From NCBI GenBank assembly GCA_037447655.1, contig JBBHKE010001317.1, positions 92,501-156,500 on the forward strand: a DNA stretch of 64,000 nt. The letters run 5' to 3'. A model generated the notes under the pieces. That model saw only the letters and a program-made list of their open reading frames with translations. It had not been told where the DNA came from and made no database searches. This stretch comes from Zygnema cylindricum. Lineage: Eukaryota; Streptophyta; Zygnematophyceae; Zygnematales; Zygnemataceae. The first letter of the stretch is position 1; each line of letters opens with the position of its first letter. The position numbers were made by a program, and so were the translations under genes. Positions 11,585 to 23,128 of the stretch are shown in pieces.

Positions 11585-13130
11585 CAATTACTGCATAAGA
11601 GTGTAAGTGGTGACCCGAAATCTTATACGGAAGCTAGAAATTCAAGTGATTGGGAGTCTAAGTGGAAAGATGCATTTGAAAAATAATATAAATCTATTGT
11701 TGAGAATGAGACTTTTGAGGAAGTAGAATTACCTGAAAGAAAAAAGTCCATAGATTCTAACTGGGTATTTAAAACAAAAACTGGTGCGTCTGGTGCATTG
11801 ATTAAGTATAAAGCAAGATTAGTTTGTAAGGGATTTTAGCAGAAAGAAGGGTTCGATTATACGGAGACCTATGCTCCCGTGATCAAGTTTGATTCTTTGA
11901 GGATGATCATCGCATTGGCGGCAGCCGAGAAGAAACATATCCATCAGATGGACTTGGAGACCGCTTTTCTTAATGGATACCTCGATGAGGAGGTTTATAT
12001 GATATATCTGGAAGGAGTACCATCCAAACCCGGTCTAGTGTGGAGACTCAAGAAATCCTTGTATGGGTTGAAGCAAGCACCAAAGACAAGGTATTTACGC
12101 TTACATAAGGTTTTGATTGACTTTGGATTTGTGAGAACAATTTCAGATTCAAGTGTGTATGTGAAAGGAAATGGAGTGGATCAAATTATTTTTAGTGTGG
12201 ATGATTTTATTATGGTGACAAATATTTAGAAAAAATTAAAGAATTGTAGTCATATTTGAAGAAGCATTTTATAGTGACAGATTTAGGTGAAGCAAAATAT
12301 ATATTGGGCTGTGAGGTGATTAGGAGTAAATCCGGATATATTAAACTGAGTCAAGAACAGTATTGTAAGGAAGTTCTTAATCGGTTTTCTATGTTAGGTT
12401 CTAAGCTCCTTAGCACACCTCTAGACCCAAAATTACTGCTTAGCAAATTTGATGATGAGGAAATTATCAACGTCCCTTATAGAGAGGCAGTTGGATGCCT
12501 AATGTATTTCAGTGTAGGGAAAAGACCAGATATTTCTTCAGCTGTTTCAATTGTTAGCAGGTATGTCAAGCTCCAAAGAATAAACATTGGGAATCGGTCA
12601 AGCAGATTTTCAAGTATTTGGCCGGAATATTGGTCATTGGTTTGGTTTACCGAAGTGGAGATGATTTCGATTGCTTCGGATATTGTGATAATGACTAGGG
12701 AGGCGACTTTGACACGAGAAAGTCCACCTCCGGTTATGCTTTTCTATTGAGTGGAGCGGCAATCTCAGGGAGCTCCAGATTACAGCCTATGGTGGCTTTA
12801 AGTTCAACTGAAGCGGAGTACATGGCGACTTTTCATGCGGCAAAAGCTTCAATTTGGATTGAGTGAATTAGGAATATTTGTGAAGTGTATGAAGATTTAT
12901 TCTGACAGCATGAGTAGTATTGCTTTAGAAAAGAATCCGATGTTTAATAAATAGACATAACATATGAGAATTCAATGGCATCTTGTGAGAGATTTGGTTA
13001 AGGATAAAGAGTTAGAATTTGTATTTGTTCCTACTTTGGAAGAAGCAGCACATATGTTAACTAAAGCTGCAATGCATGATGTCTTTGTTAGAGGGAGACC
13101 CAATTTAGGATTATTTTGAGTGTGGTTTAA
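11585..13130 (+). pseudogene. Copia B reverse transcriptase and RNase H
   Basis: RT is recognisable by WVFKTKTGASG, YKARLVCKGF, HQMDLETAFLNGYLDEEVYM and SLYGLKQAP. The active-site box reads SVDDFIMV in place of YVDD. Stops lie at about 11684, 11837 and 12227. The connection reads VPYREAVGCLMYFSVGKRPDI. RNase H is represented by SSTEAEYMA and a decayed C-terminus with several stops. This is the section removed from element A. Confidence 0.88.
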
Positions 13131-13152
13131 ATCCTGACATTGAAAGGGGGAA

Positions 13153-13712
13153 TGTTAGGATTAGAATGTGGGATTTTGGTTCAGTTTTAGTGTGGGTCAG
13201 TTTTTTTGTCGCACCTCACGTCGCGCATTAAGTTTCGTTTCATTAGTACTTCTGAATTCGTTTGATTAACGATGTGAACGGGCTGGTCTATTTCGTTTGT
13301 ACGGGACTTCTAGTATTTTGGTTCGTACATGGTACTTCTAGCAATTTCGTTTCACGTAGGTTAAGTTGTAGTTTAAGTATTGTACTTCTAGATATTTCGT
13401 TTCGCGAATTTTCAGTTATCGTCGTACTCTATTTTGCGTCCAGGTACATGTGACGCTTCAAAAATTAGATTTCTAGATGTAATCTGCGACTAAGTTAAAA
13501 TGCCAGCCAATAAGGGAATTAAAAACAAGTAAGAAATTATTGTAGAATTAACGTGTGAGAATTAATGTGAATTTCCTCTTCTGAATGTTTCTATCTATGT
13601 TCATGAGGATTTAATTTATGTGAGCTGGTTGATATTTGATATGAGATAAATTCGCTTCCACATTGTAAATTGTCAATTTTTGCGCATTCCGATTGTGTTT
13701 TCGATTCTTTCA
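13153..13712 (+). repeat. Copia B 3' LTR
   Basis: Starts TGTTAGGATTAGAATGTGGG and ends TCGATTCTTTCA; about 560 bases. Similar to the A LTRs but with small deletions, so it has diverged from them. Confidence 0.88.
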
Positions 13713-14211
13713 ACGTGGACGATGAATTGCGCATGTACTTGGTGTACTTTATCTTTGGCTTTTGATGATGTTGTTAATTGTACATCGCCTTGTTGCTTCG
13801 TTCTTTTTTAGTCGCATTGTCTCTAGTGACAACTAAAATTGATTGTCCATTCTTTTTGTGTAACATTTGATAGGTCATGGTTGGGCCCCACGTAATTGGT
13901 CCTTTGATAAAGTATTTTGGACTGTAGTGAAGATTCTTCGTACTCTTTGGAAGAGCGTCACCATATGCGAAAATGAAATCGGAACTTTGAAATGTACACT
14001 GCTAATCGTTATTAGTGTGTAAGTTTTTTTAGTGTATACGAATAATTAGGGTGGGTTACGCTAATTGGGAATTTGAAAATTTTCGAAGTTATCGTCTATT
14101 CAAATTAGGAATTAGGGTTTTTTTTAAATAGTGTGGATAACTCTATTTGAGAGTAAAAAAAAAAAAAAACGGGACAGAAATAGCGTACACAACGCTTATA
14201 ACGATTAGCGG

Positions 14212-14375
14212 TGTAGTGTTGTGTATGAGGACGAGTTACCGATATTCGATATGCACAAAATTTTAGGTACCGGATAATCAATATATCAGCACAATATATC
14301 GAGAAACGAAATATCACGATATTTTGCCAATATATCGGCCCCATTTGCGGATAAATTATATCGCGATATATCGGT
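14212..14375. repeat. ATATCG-rich palindromic block, left arm
   Basis: Contains ATATCGCGATATATCG and several other self-complementary ATATCG words. Its start, GTGTTGTGTAT, is echoed by the reverse complement of about 15200. Confidence 0.6.
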
Positions 14376-14635
14376 TTTTTTTTTTAATATTCGCATGTAT
14401 TTGTGCCCCTATAATAGTTCCCAATTGTATTTTACGGTTTTTAAATTTTTACTGTACACCCCGAATCGTAATTAGAGTAAATAAATAATTAGAGTAAAGA
14501 AACCAAAAAACAAATTAGTGTTAAGAATTCTAATTTGGGTGATAGATTGTTTTCAAAAAAAAAAAATACTCTACTTTATCAATAACTCTAATTTGGGCAT
14601 AAATTTGGGCGTGAATTTGGGCGTTGAATGTATAA

Positions 14636-14710
14636 GTACAAAATCTGACAAAACGTACACTTTTACGTCATTATGACGTTTTCACTACGCAATTTGTTAA
14701 AACGTAGTTA
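14636..14710 (+). repeat. Dispersed repeat with ACGTCATTATGACGT palindrome, copy 2
   Basis: Matches 9590-9660 in order, with the central palindrome intact here. Confidence 0.6.
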
Positions 14711-15079
14711 CATGATAACAACCTGTTATTTGTACTCTTTTACTTAATAAAGTACAATTTTGCACGGTCGAACACCGACTGTACACCACACAATTTGAAA
14801 TGGCACTATATTAGAGTTATTAGCGCTCATTCAAAAGGTACCTTAAATAAAATAAAGAATAATTTTAAATTATGTACTCTATTTATAGTGATAGAGTCAA
14901 AATTTGGGGTGATGGAATTAGCGTACACAACTCTAATTACGATTCGCGGTGTACTAAGTTACGCATTAATTGTATAGCGTACTAATTATGTCCCGGTAAC
15001 ATTGTTGCATTGTCTAATGAATTCGCCGTTTCCAAAAAATAATATACTATAAAAATAATTAATATAAATAGCACTATGT

Positions 15080-15215
15080 ATCGTGAAATATATCGAGATA
15101 TTATATGTTCGTCTCGATACGAGGTATCGAGGCCTTTGACTGTTCGATAATCGATATATCAAATATCAAAGTTATCGCGATATGAAGTCACCCGATGCAC
15201 AACACTATTGAAATG
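15080..15215. repeat. ATATCG-rich palindromic block, right arm
   Basis: Contains TCTCGATACGAGGTATCGAG, TCGATAATCGATATATC and TATCGCGATA. Its reverse complement starts GTGTTGTGCATCGG, similar to the left block. Confidence 0.6.
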
Positions 15216-15295
15216 TGACAATTGTAGACGTAGGGTACAACTTGCGATGACTGAAGACGACTACGAAACTTCCCACGAATGATGATGTACACACA

Positions 15296-15363
15296 ACTAC
15301 AACGACTGTACACATCTACAATACACGCGACTACAACGATTGTACAAGTCTACAATACACGCG
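15296..15363 (+). repeat. 34-bp tandem repeat, two copies
   Basis: The unit begins ACTACAACG and ends TCTACAATACACGCG; two copies lie end to end (15296-15329, 15330-15363) with few differences. Confidence 0.75.
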
Positions 15364-15752
15364 ATAATTGGTGACGTCTCGGAAAAAATTTACAAACAGG
15401 TCGCAAAACGACAAATTTGGTTTTTTCTTGTTCGCCCTAAAATTTTCCCATTTGTGTGATCTTGCGTGGATCTTTTTTCATTCATTTTTCGGGTGATACT
15501 TGACCTAAAACTAACCCTGGAGGTGCTTTTGCATGAAGTAATCTGATGGGCTAGATTCTCTTCCCCAATGGTCAAAATAGGAAAAACGCAAAAATGCGTT
15601 CACATGGCAACAAATATGAATAACATTTCAAAGTATCACATTGACGTTTATTATACTCTTCTAAAAGTGATTTTTGCGTACGGCCAAGTTTTTTTCAACG
15701 TTTCCTTGATATTAAGGGGAAAACAACAAAGAAAAGTAGGTACTTAAATACA

Positions 15753-16938
15753 TGGGGCCCAACTCTCAGAGATTTGAGTTTTGATAAAAAAAATCATGTA
15801 ACAATTTTGATGTAGTGAAAGCAAACACATGGTATAATCCTATTTGTTGTATTTTGCAAGGTTGTAATGGTATGTTTTTAGTTTGTTCAACTTGTTGTAC
15901 GATCTGGTTTGATTTTGACTGTAACGAATTGGGACATTGAATGTGTAACACTATGTCCCCCATGGGACTACAAAATTCAAAAAGCTTCTAGGCAATTTTT
16001 GGTTGACGCACTTTCAACTAGAACCATTGCTACCCAAGAAGGTAAATAGACAATTTGATTGCACCCTTGTGAAGTCTGGAATCCCTTGAGAAAATCACAA
16101 GAAACGCCCGACCATGCAATAAGTTATGAAGTGGCAAAGATGCTAATATTTATATAAGTTTGTTGGGAGAGAGGCGGCTACCTCCTCAAATCTCTAAGTC
16201 GTAAACCCCTTTCACAACCACTATCTACTGATGTACCAACCAGTTAGACGACTGTACAATATAGAAAGGTATTGTGGCTTGTGCACTTTCTATACGACTT
16301 GCGTACGACATAGCGATTGACGGGACACGTGTCTTCTCCGGACATGTCCTCATGCTCTCGAGATTTTGGCAACCCAATATTACCTTGCCACGTGGCCCCA
16401 GGTCATGTCACGCCCAAAAACCGCCAAAGCGCCCATTTTGGGATCTCGACGATAATGTGTGTTGTTGGATTCAAACCATCTTTAAATGTTAGCCGTTGAA
16501 AATATATTTCCGGTAAAATTGTTTCGTGCGGATTCACGCTCGCACTGTAAGGTGACTTGTTTCTATGTTCCTTATCCGTAATTCCATTAATCGTATTAAT
16601 GAACTTTGAAAAATTCAAATAGTTATCATACCATATGAACTCTAATGAACTTCTACGACACACTGGCTAAGGCTGACGGCTACGCCTCGCTTTGTTCGTC
16701 GGAGGTTCGAGTTCTGCTAGACACAACCTTTTTGTTAGAGGTGACTTTTGTCACTTTTTTTGACAAGCCTAAGGAGCTTAGGCAGCCATTGCTCCACCAC
16801 TCTCTCTTCCTTCGGTGATTACAACAAGTATGGGGGCTAGAGAGAAAAGGTGGAGGCAAGTTGCCAATGCTTTTTCTTTTGCCTTTTTTTTATTCTATTT
16901 AGACGTAGAAATACTCCCTAAGTCTATTGATTTCAACA
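15753..16938 (-). repeat. Copia I LTR
   Basis: Shares with the G LTRs the TATA region (TATATAA read on the minus strand near 16157), the ACGTGTC..CACGTGGC part, the AAGCTCC/GGCAGCCAT block and the end TTTCAACA. It contains a tRNA-like module on the plus strand. Confidence 0.7.
16657..16725 (+). other. tRNA-like module within copia I LTR
   Basis: TGGCTAAGGC (16664-16673) resembles a pol III A box and GGTTCGAGTTC (16704-16714) a B box, about 31 bases apart as in tRNA genes. A full cloverleaf is not evident. It lies antisense to the host element. Confidence 0.5.
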
Positions 16939-17369
16939 GTCCCCTTATTTTCATGTCTAATTTCAACTTTTCTTTTAGTCCACACTTTTTCTACAATATT
17001 TTAGCTTAGGAGATGACACAGGTTTGGTCATTATATAAGCTATAATTTCTCCATCACATTTATGCACAAGATTCACAATTTTGTTTTCAACTTTTCCCTC
17101 ACAAAACTTAACCTTATGTCCATATGTTAATCTTTCAAACTATGTTTTGGATTGGCTGCAATTGCAATTTCAACCTGATTATCACAAAAGACTTCATCCA
17201 CCCGTTCTTTCATGTACCCCAGTTCTTGTAACAAAGACTTGACCCACCATCAATTCTTTCACAACAGATCAAGAGGCCATATAACTCATCCTCCATAGTG
17301 GACTAAGCAACCACCTTCTATTGCTTGCTAATCCAGCAGCAAGCTGTAGTTTATAGCCAGTTTCACCCA
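16939..17369 (-). pseudogene. Copia I RNase H remnant
   Basis: On the minus strand VFCDNQVEIAIAANPKHS and HMDIRLSFVREK are readable, followed by frameshifts and stops. These match the end of the F element RNase H (FCENQAAIAITANPKHH, HMDIRLSFVSEK). Confidence 0.75.
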
Positions 17370-18417
17370 TGGAATTACCCTCGGATCACCACAGACTACC
17401 CCAAAAACCGCCTTATTTGGATACACAAAGAAATCAGCCAAATTAACAAAGCAAGCTGAAACTACATTAACAAATATTATCTAGGCTATAGAACAATCTC
17501 ACAAAGTTTCAGACAAAAATAATAAACAAGTGATCACATCATCTGGTCAAAGTTGCAGAAAAACAGTCTGCCAGAACTTTGATAAAACAGACTAGCTTCA
17601 CAATGAATTATAACACAGACCAGGAACAAAATAGGCCTGCAATTTTGTGACAATAGTGAAATTATAAATAGGAACACACATGCAGAATTTCACATCATTT
17701 TGCCAACAGATCTGAGAGTAATCCTTTGATAAAATTACCAAAAATACCATAAAAAGGTTTTGGTCCAAAAAGTTCTTATTCTACAAAATGACAAGTCCTA
17801 CATCTATACCCTCACAGACTACACTACTAAGTCTGTCCACCAATCAGATGCTTTGTTGAAGTACGGTGGAATACCAGCCGTATGCTAACTACCTCCTACA
17901 TTCACTAGTGTTGGTATACCCGAAAACACAATGTATGTTAGAAACTGATAAAACTACACTAGTTAGATATTTACAAAAAAGACAATCCATTGTTGAACCA
18001 AATATTTATGCAGACACGAAAGTATGCTGGTTGAGTCATCAAATCATTAATGTCCACTTCTTGAGTCATCATTTGTCAGCAGTCTTCCGTCCGTCGTCCG
18101 TGTACCGAAATCGGCACCGTGAGCAAAATGTCGCGTGTCACCAAAGTACTCAAAGTGTATCCGCGAAAAGCAGCAGATGTTCCATAATATTTTTTTCATT
18201 GTACTGCCGCAAATAATATGCGCGATAATCCACGAGTAATCATACGCCACGTGCTAGTATTCAAGTCATTGCTTTACAAACCGAATCCTCCAAATGAACT
18301 TGCACCAAATCACGTAAATCCCGAATCGTTCGCTCCTGCAAATTACGTACGCCTCATACCGTATTATTAAGACGACACTAAATCAAATGTGTAAGAAACT
18401 ATGTCTTCAAAACAACA
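17370..18417 (-). repeat. Copia J LTR, left copy
   Basis: Forward sequence starts TGGAATTACC and ends TCTTCAAAACAACA, followed by TTCCCCC, the reverse complement of a polypurine tract. On the minus strand the LTR would start TGTTGTTTTGAAGAC, like the D LTR start TGTTGTTTTTGAA. Confidence 0.6.
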
Positions 18418-18429
18418 TTCCCCCAAAGA

Positions 18430-18775
18430 CTTGGTTTTGAACATCCCTTAGTCAACCCTTTCATGTGTCATTTTAGAAATTGAAACACCACACATTTTCA
18501 CCAATATCAAGTTAACAAGTACTGTTATACTTATTAGGATCGTACGAAACACAATGCGCACGAAACTAAATATTGAAATAACAACATAAGCACCCTCCTC
18601 CACATACAATACATACCCAAAAGTGCATCTTCTCATAGGTGCATCTCCATAACTGACATCACTCCAATTAGTGATGTCATGTGCTCCCCTTCCAAATGCA
18701 ACCATAATCACTCCAAGTAGTGATGTCAGTGTGCTCCCCTTCCAAATGCAACCATAATTCTTTGGTTCCCACCAG
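18430..18775 (-). pseudogene. Copia J RNase H fragment with internal duplication
   Basis: On the minus strand WSDVSYGDAPMRRCTFGYVL is readable, matching RNase H of element F (WGDASYGDAPMRRCTSGYVL). A segment of about 49 bases (18661-18709, 18710-18760) is present twice in tandem and repeats the start of this domain. Confidence 0.85.
18661..18765. repeat. 49-bp tandem duplication
   Basis: ACTCCAA-TAGTGATGTCA and GTGCTCCCCTTCCAAATGCA occur twice in order; the second copy has two extra bases. Confidence 0.85.
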
Positions 18776-19079
18776 ATATCTCATGACTCTCTTGGTTCCC
18801 TCCCAGTTTCTCATTCTTAGATCATTAAGACTTTACAGACGACTCCAAATGGTGCCTATATGTCCGGCCTAGTACAATTTTTAAAGTAGATCAAGCTTCC
18901 TAAAACCTCCTTGTAAGGAATAAATTTCATAAACTCTCTCTTTTGGACTCATTTGATCATGAAGATTATCACACTTTCTTCACTCCCATCACTTATCTTC
19001 TTCAAATCCATGGGAGTGGTAAAATTTTTGTTGGCATAACTAGATTTGTAGGTTATTTTCTAGGTCAAAACATATTAGT

Positions 19080-19575
19080 GAAAATGACAAGAAAAGCGCA
19101 GGCAGTCTGCCTCCACCTCTTCCCTTTAGTCCCCATACTTGTTGTAGACACTGAAAGGGAAAGAGAGTGTGGATCCATGGCTGCTTTAGCTTCATAGGTA
19201 GAACTAAAGAATGACATAAGTCATTGTTAATAATATGTTGAGTTTGGCAGGACTCAAACCTCCGATCGGCAAAGCGAGGCGCGGCTGTCAGCTCTAACCT
19301 GTTTGTCATAGGAGTTTGGTAAATTACATAGAGTGTTATACTTATTTAAACTGTGTTATGATTTTTAATCCGATTAATGGAATAACAAATGAAGGAACAT
19401 AGAACTAGTTAATATATAGTGCGAACATGATCTCGCACGAAACAAATGTATTTGACATTTATTTCAACGGCTAACATTAAATGACGTTTTTTATCCAGCC
19501 GCATATATCGCCGCTAATTTCCTGAAATGGTCTGTTTGGCGGTTTTTAGACATGGCATGACCTCTTCTATTTGTG
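19080..19575 (+). repeat. LTR fragment of the I/G group, plus orientation
   Basis: The reverse complement matches copia I LTR from its CACTCTCTCTTCC and CCCCATACTTGTTG block through the tRNA-like module to GGTCATG-CATG and AAAACCGCCAAA. It lies opposite to elements I and J. Confidence 0.75.
19240..19318 (-). other. tRNA-like module in the inverted LTR fragment
   Basis: On the minus strand GGTTAGAGCTGACAGCC and GGTTTGAGTCC lie at the A-box and B-box distance. Same module as at 16657-16725. Confidence 0.5.
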
Positions 19576-19599
19576 TTTTCCCATTTTGTGCCAACCCAC

Positions 19600-20844
19600 C
19601 ATTTTCTCTCTCATCATTCTCCTCCCTTACTCTAATTTTCTTATCTTCTCTCGGTCTTTTTTTCAGTTTTGTTTTCAGTTGAGTATGTTCTATATGTAAA
19701 GAATATTGTGCATCAAATTTTAATTGTACTTCACTATATTTGGTTATAACAATTTTTCTTGTCCCTTCCACTTCCACTTCGGTGTGCCCCTCACTTTCTT
19801 CAACTTCCCTTACTTCAATAACCTCTTCCTATTGTAAGTTTGTGTCACTCACCAATCTGTTATCGGAAACATTCAGAGTAATCAAATCCTTTTCTATTAC
19901 TTCTTCCTTCAATCCATTTTTTGTTGCATCAAACCTTCCTTTTCCTTCCTCTTTCACCATATTATGAAAATCATAAACAATCGGCAAGTAAACAAATTTT
20001 TTGACCGAAGTTGTGGGCTTTTTGTCATTGGTTGAGGCTTGTCCCTCGCTCATGAAAGCACTTGGTTCCCTCCTTGTTGAGTGTAGAACTCGGTTGTTGT
20101 CCCATCCATCTCTGAAAATTCCTGTAACACATGCACTTTTATATGATGGATATACCCTGAAGGTATGTCCTAAATCATTACACTAAAAAAAAATTTTAGA
20201 TCCATTTCCTCTATTACTTCTAATTTTCTGAAACTAAGACTTAGAGACCTCGATATTCCCTTCAAAAAAAAATTTCCAGTCTTCTTCATCTAAAACAATC
20301 TTCTTACTAGAGTAAAATTCCATTCCTTTTTATCAATTAAAGTTAATCTATCTAATGCACTCTTATATTCTTTGGGTAAGCTTCTCATTAACAAGACAAC
20401 TTGTTGAGCATTTGTAAAGTTTCCTCCTGCAAAGTCATTTTTCTACAAACAATACTTCTAGGTCAAGACAGTGTTTCTCCAAATTACCTCCCTCATACTT
20501 CTATTCAACAATTTTTGTAACACTACTAAGCCAATGATATATAGAAGTCTTTGCATACGTACATTTTAACCACTTCCATAATTCAGTTGCACTTTTAAAA
20601 CTTAGGTGTGACATTACCAGTTTCTCGGTCAAAGAGTTCTTGATAACCCTTACACACTCGCGGTTCTTCTTCTCTCATCCACTTCATGTTTTGCTCGAAG
20701 TTCCATCCACCACATCAATTAGTTCCATCATCTCGAAGTAGCTCTCGAGCACACACTACCAGTATTGATAGTTGTTAGATCCATCAAATATGGGTAGCCT
20801 TGGGTGTGGGCCCATAACCTGTTGTCCATAACCTATTTCAGCCA
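19600..20844 (-). pseudogene. Copia J gag
   Basis: The minus strand begins MAEIGYGQQVMGPHPRLPIF, then DGSNNYQYW, like the Gag start of D (VMGLSSRIPIFSGDKYAYW). Later pieces such as SLTEKLVMSHLSFKSATELW fit a copia Gag but are broken by many stops. The low-complexity acidic part at 19514-20053 may be the Gag end. Confidence 0.7.
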
Positions 20845-22029
20845 TGGATTACTCACGCAAAACACCCACAGACTACCCCAAAACAGTTGTGTTTCAGACA
20901 ACACATATTACTCCACAATATACATAATCACCTCAAATTGCACCAATATGCAGTAAAAATTAGACAGTATTACTTTCCAAATTTACAGCCTGATCAAAAA
21001 AGGAATCCTAAAGGTATGAGATCCAGAGTTTCCTAAAAACAATTGACAGCTTAACAAACTAACCAAGTAAATCTCTCACGGAATTCTATAGAAACAACAG
21101 AAAATTATGAAACTACACAAACATACATTTTCTATATCATAAAATATCGAAGAAAAGTTTCATATCAAGATATCAATCAGAGTGATCACACTGACAGGTC
21201 AAAGATGAAAAAAAATTAGTCTGCCATTACTTTGATAAACTAAGCTGATGCTGAAAATAGCAATAAGTCCTACATTTTGTACTCACATAGCTATCTACTG
21301 AGCCTTGCACTAATCAAGGTACTACATCTGTAACTAAGTACTATACCGTGATAAAGTCACTATTCGTTAACGGTACGTGCGTCAACGATACATCTACTGT
21401 ACCAAAAGTACTTCCAAAACCCTAATTGTAACTTTTATCCTATCTCAATAATGTAACACTAAAAACTAATTCACTAGATACAAATTAATGTTGTTTGAGA
21501 TATATACAGATAGTGGCCATACATACACTGTGCAACTGGCTTAGTCAACAATTGGCAAATTGGTCCAAATTAATGTAAGGGTCAGTACTAGTCAATTCCG
21601 AATTCAAGTATCATTGTAAAATGTAAAGTAGATCATCACGGTGGACGACACACGTCCAAATCATTATTTGTGGTCCCATTTTAAATTGTTGCTTAGTAAG
21701 TATTGTTCACATAAGTCCAGTCGACTGTTGTTGTGCGTTACGAAGCACTTGAGTGTGTACGGCATGCTTATTATGTCCGGCCAATTCTACGAATCTGTTC
21801 GTTCGATATATGACACGTGTATGTGAGTGTCACCGCCATTCTGAAATACTTGCAAAAACCTCATAGGCCGACGCGTGTCATTGTAGTAGTATGGTACGCT
21901 CTTTTGTCCTTATACTATTGTAACACCATTAGGGGTCAATACTAAAATGTGTATACCAAAAGTATTCTAAGTACTTATCCCTCTCTCACTGACCCATTTG
22001 CTTTGTACTAAAGTTTTCAAATCACAACA
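20845..22029 (-). repeat. Copia J LTR, right copy
   Basis: Forward sequence starts TGGATTACTCACGC, shares CACAGACTACCCCAAAA and AGTGATCACA-type pieces with the left copy, and ends AAATCACAACA. Ten GTAC motifs lie between 21320 and 21970. Confidence 0.6.
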
Positions 22030-23128
22030 TAAAGTCTACTTTATGGCTAATAAGGGTAGCAAAGGAATGTTTAGCCTTACCCGCGTAATGAAAAGAAGAA
22101 TGCTTATTATGTTGGTGTCCCAAAGTTGATGATTTGGCATAAGCGGTTGGGGAATGTGCATCTTGATACGTTGAGGGAAATGAAGAAGCTTGGTGTAGTA
22201 GAAAGCAATCAAATTGGGATAATGAAATAGTGGATGACTATCATGGATGTACCCAAGGTAACGCTCTTAGACTTCCTTTTCCCAAAGCCGCCACATATAA
22301 GGGTGAGAAAGAACTAGATCTAGTACACACAAATATCTGAGGACCAACAAAAAGACGTTCAATTGGAGGGAAAAGGTTTATGCTGACAATAACCAGTGAC
22401 TAGTTAAGATACTCTAGTGTCTATTTTCTATAAACAAAGTGTGAAACACCAACTTACTTCAAAGAATATATAGCCTGGAGTGAGAAGTTGCATGGAACCC
22501 CCATTAAGAGAATAAGAAGTGATAATGGGGGAGAGTATACCTCTAACAAGTACGAGGAAAACTTGAGGGATGAAGGAGTTCAGCATCAAAAAACTGTATT
22601 GTATAATCCATAACGAAATGTGGTATTTGAGAGGTTCAACCAGACACTAGAAGATAGTGTTTGGAGTATATTGGCCGACAAAAAAATAGGAAAAAGGTTT
22701 TGGGCAGAAGCCATGAACTGTGCTAACCACATTAAGAATAAAGTCCTTACCTTAGCCGTAAAAAGAATGACACCTAATAAGAGATGGGCTGGAAGGAAAC
22801 CACATATCTCTCACGTTGAAGTATTTGGTACACAAGTTTACGATCTTGATACGGATAGGAAAAACTAGAAACTAGATGCTAAGGGAAATCCTCTATACTT
22901 TGTAGGATATGATCAAGATTTCCAAAGATATAAAGTCTATGAATCAATTAAGCAAGATTTCATTATGGTCAAACACCTAGTTGTCATGGATGAAGGGAAG
23001 TCATTAGACTCATTCAATCAAACCAAAAAGATAAAAGTACGTTTTGAGTCGGAAAGTGAGGAGAACTCGATTTTTCCCGAGGGGGATATGAATGAAACAC
23101 TGATTTCAGATTCAGAGGAGATCCAAGA
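22030..23128 (+). pseudogene. Copia fragment C (integrase and linker, F family)
   Basis: Starts within the pre-integrase region (KVYFMANKGSKGMFSL) and carries IWHKRLGNVHLDTLREMKKL, SDNGGEYTSNKYEE and ERFNQTLEDSVWSILADKK, then a linker with VVMDEGKSLDSFNQTKKIKV. These match element F. The catalytic Glu region reads RNVVFERFNQT, so conserved residues are lost, and there are many stops. It is cut at 23128 by the D LTR and begins at the end of the J LTR. Confidence 0.85.

Larger units (their letters stand above)
10104..13712 (+). mobile_element. Ty1/copia element B, 5'-truncated, same family as A
   Basis: Begins abruptly inside the pre-integrase region (from AAATTCAAAAGGCCGG) and closely follows element A from A's 5688 onward. 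It also holds RT and RNase H, which A lacks, then a polypurine tract (GAAAGGGGGAA) and a 3' LTR. The 5' LTR, gag and protease are absent; the break is about 270 bases right of the assembly gap, so an assembly cause is possible. Many stops are present. Confidence 0.88.
13713..15752. other. AT-rich gene-free stretch with several short repeats
   Basis: No coding sequence is recognised. It holds two ATATCG-rich blocks in opposite orientation (about 14212-14375 and 15080-15215), a block repeated within itself (GCGTACACAAC near 14180 and near 14910, both followed by CGGTGTA), the 14636-14710 dispersed repeat and a 34-bp tandem pair. This could be a decayed foldback or MITE-like element. Confidence 0.5.
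15753..17369 (-). mobile_element. Copia element I remnant (3' LTR and end of RNase H)
   Basis: Minus-strand element. The LTR (15753-16938) is related to the copia G LTRs over its inner half. It is followed by the reverse complement of the polypurine tract AAAATAAGGGGAC and by RNase H end pieces, after which J's LTR begins at 17370. The left LTR edge (TGGGGCCC) is inferred from the G LTR edge. Confidence 0.7.
17370..22029 (-). mobile_element. Copia element J, old minus-strand element with gag and RNase H remnants
   Basis: Bounded by two diverged LTR-like blocks (17370-18417 and 20845-22029) that share ACAGACTACCCCAAAA near one end and end in ACAACA. The inside holds an RNase H piece, an inverted LTR piece of the I/G group and a decayed gag. 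No matching target duplication is found (ACCCA versus TAAAG), so the flanks are rearranged or the pairing is wrong. Confidence 0.6.

Noticed and set aside
16657-16725. Functional tRNA gene
   Set aside because: Only A- and B-box-like words are seen; acceptor stem and anticodon arm cannot be drawn convincingly.
17370-23128. J as a clean insertion into fragment C
   Set aside because: C-type sequence is absent on J's left side and no target duplication matches.
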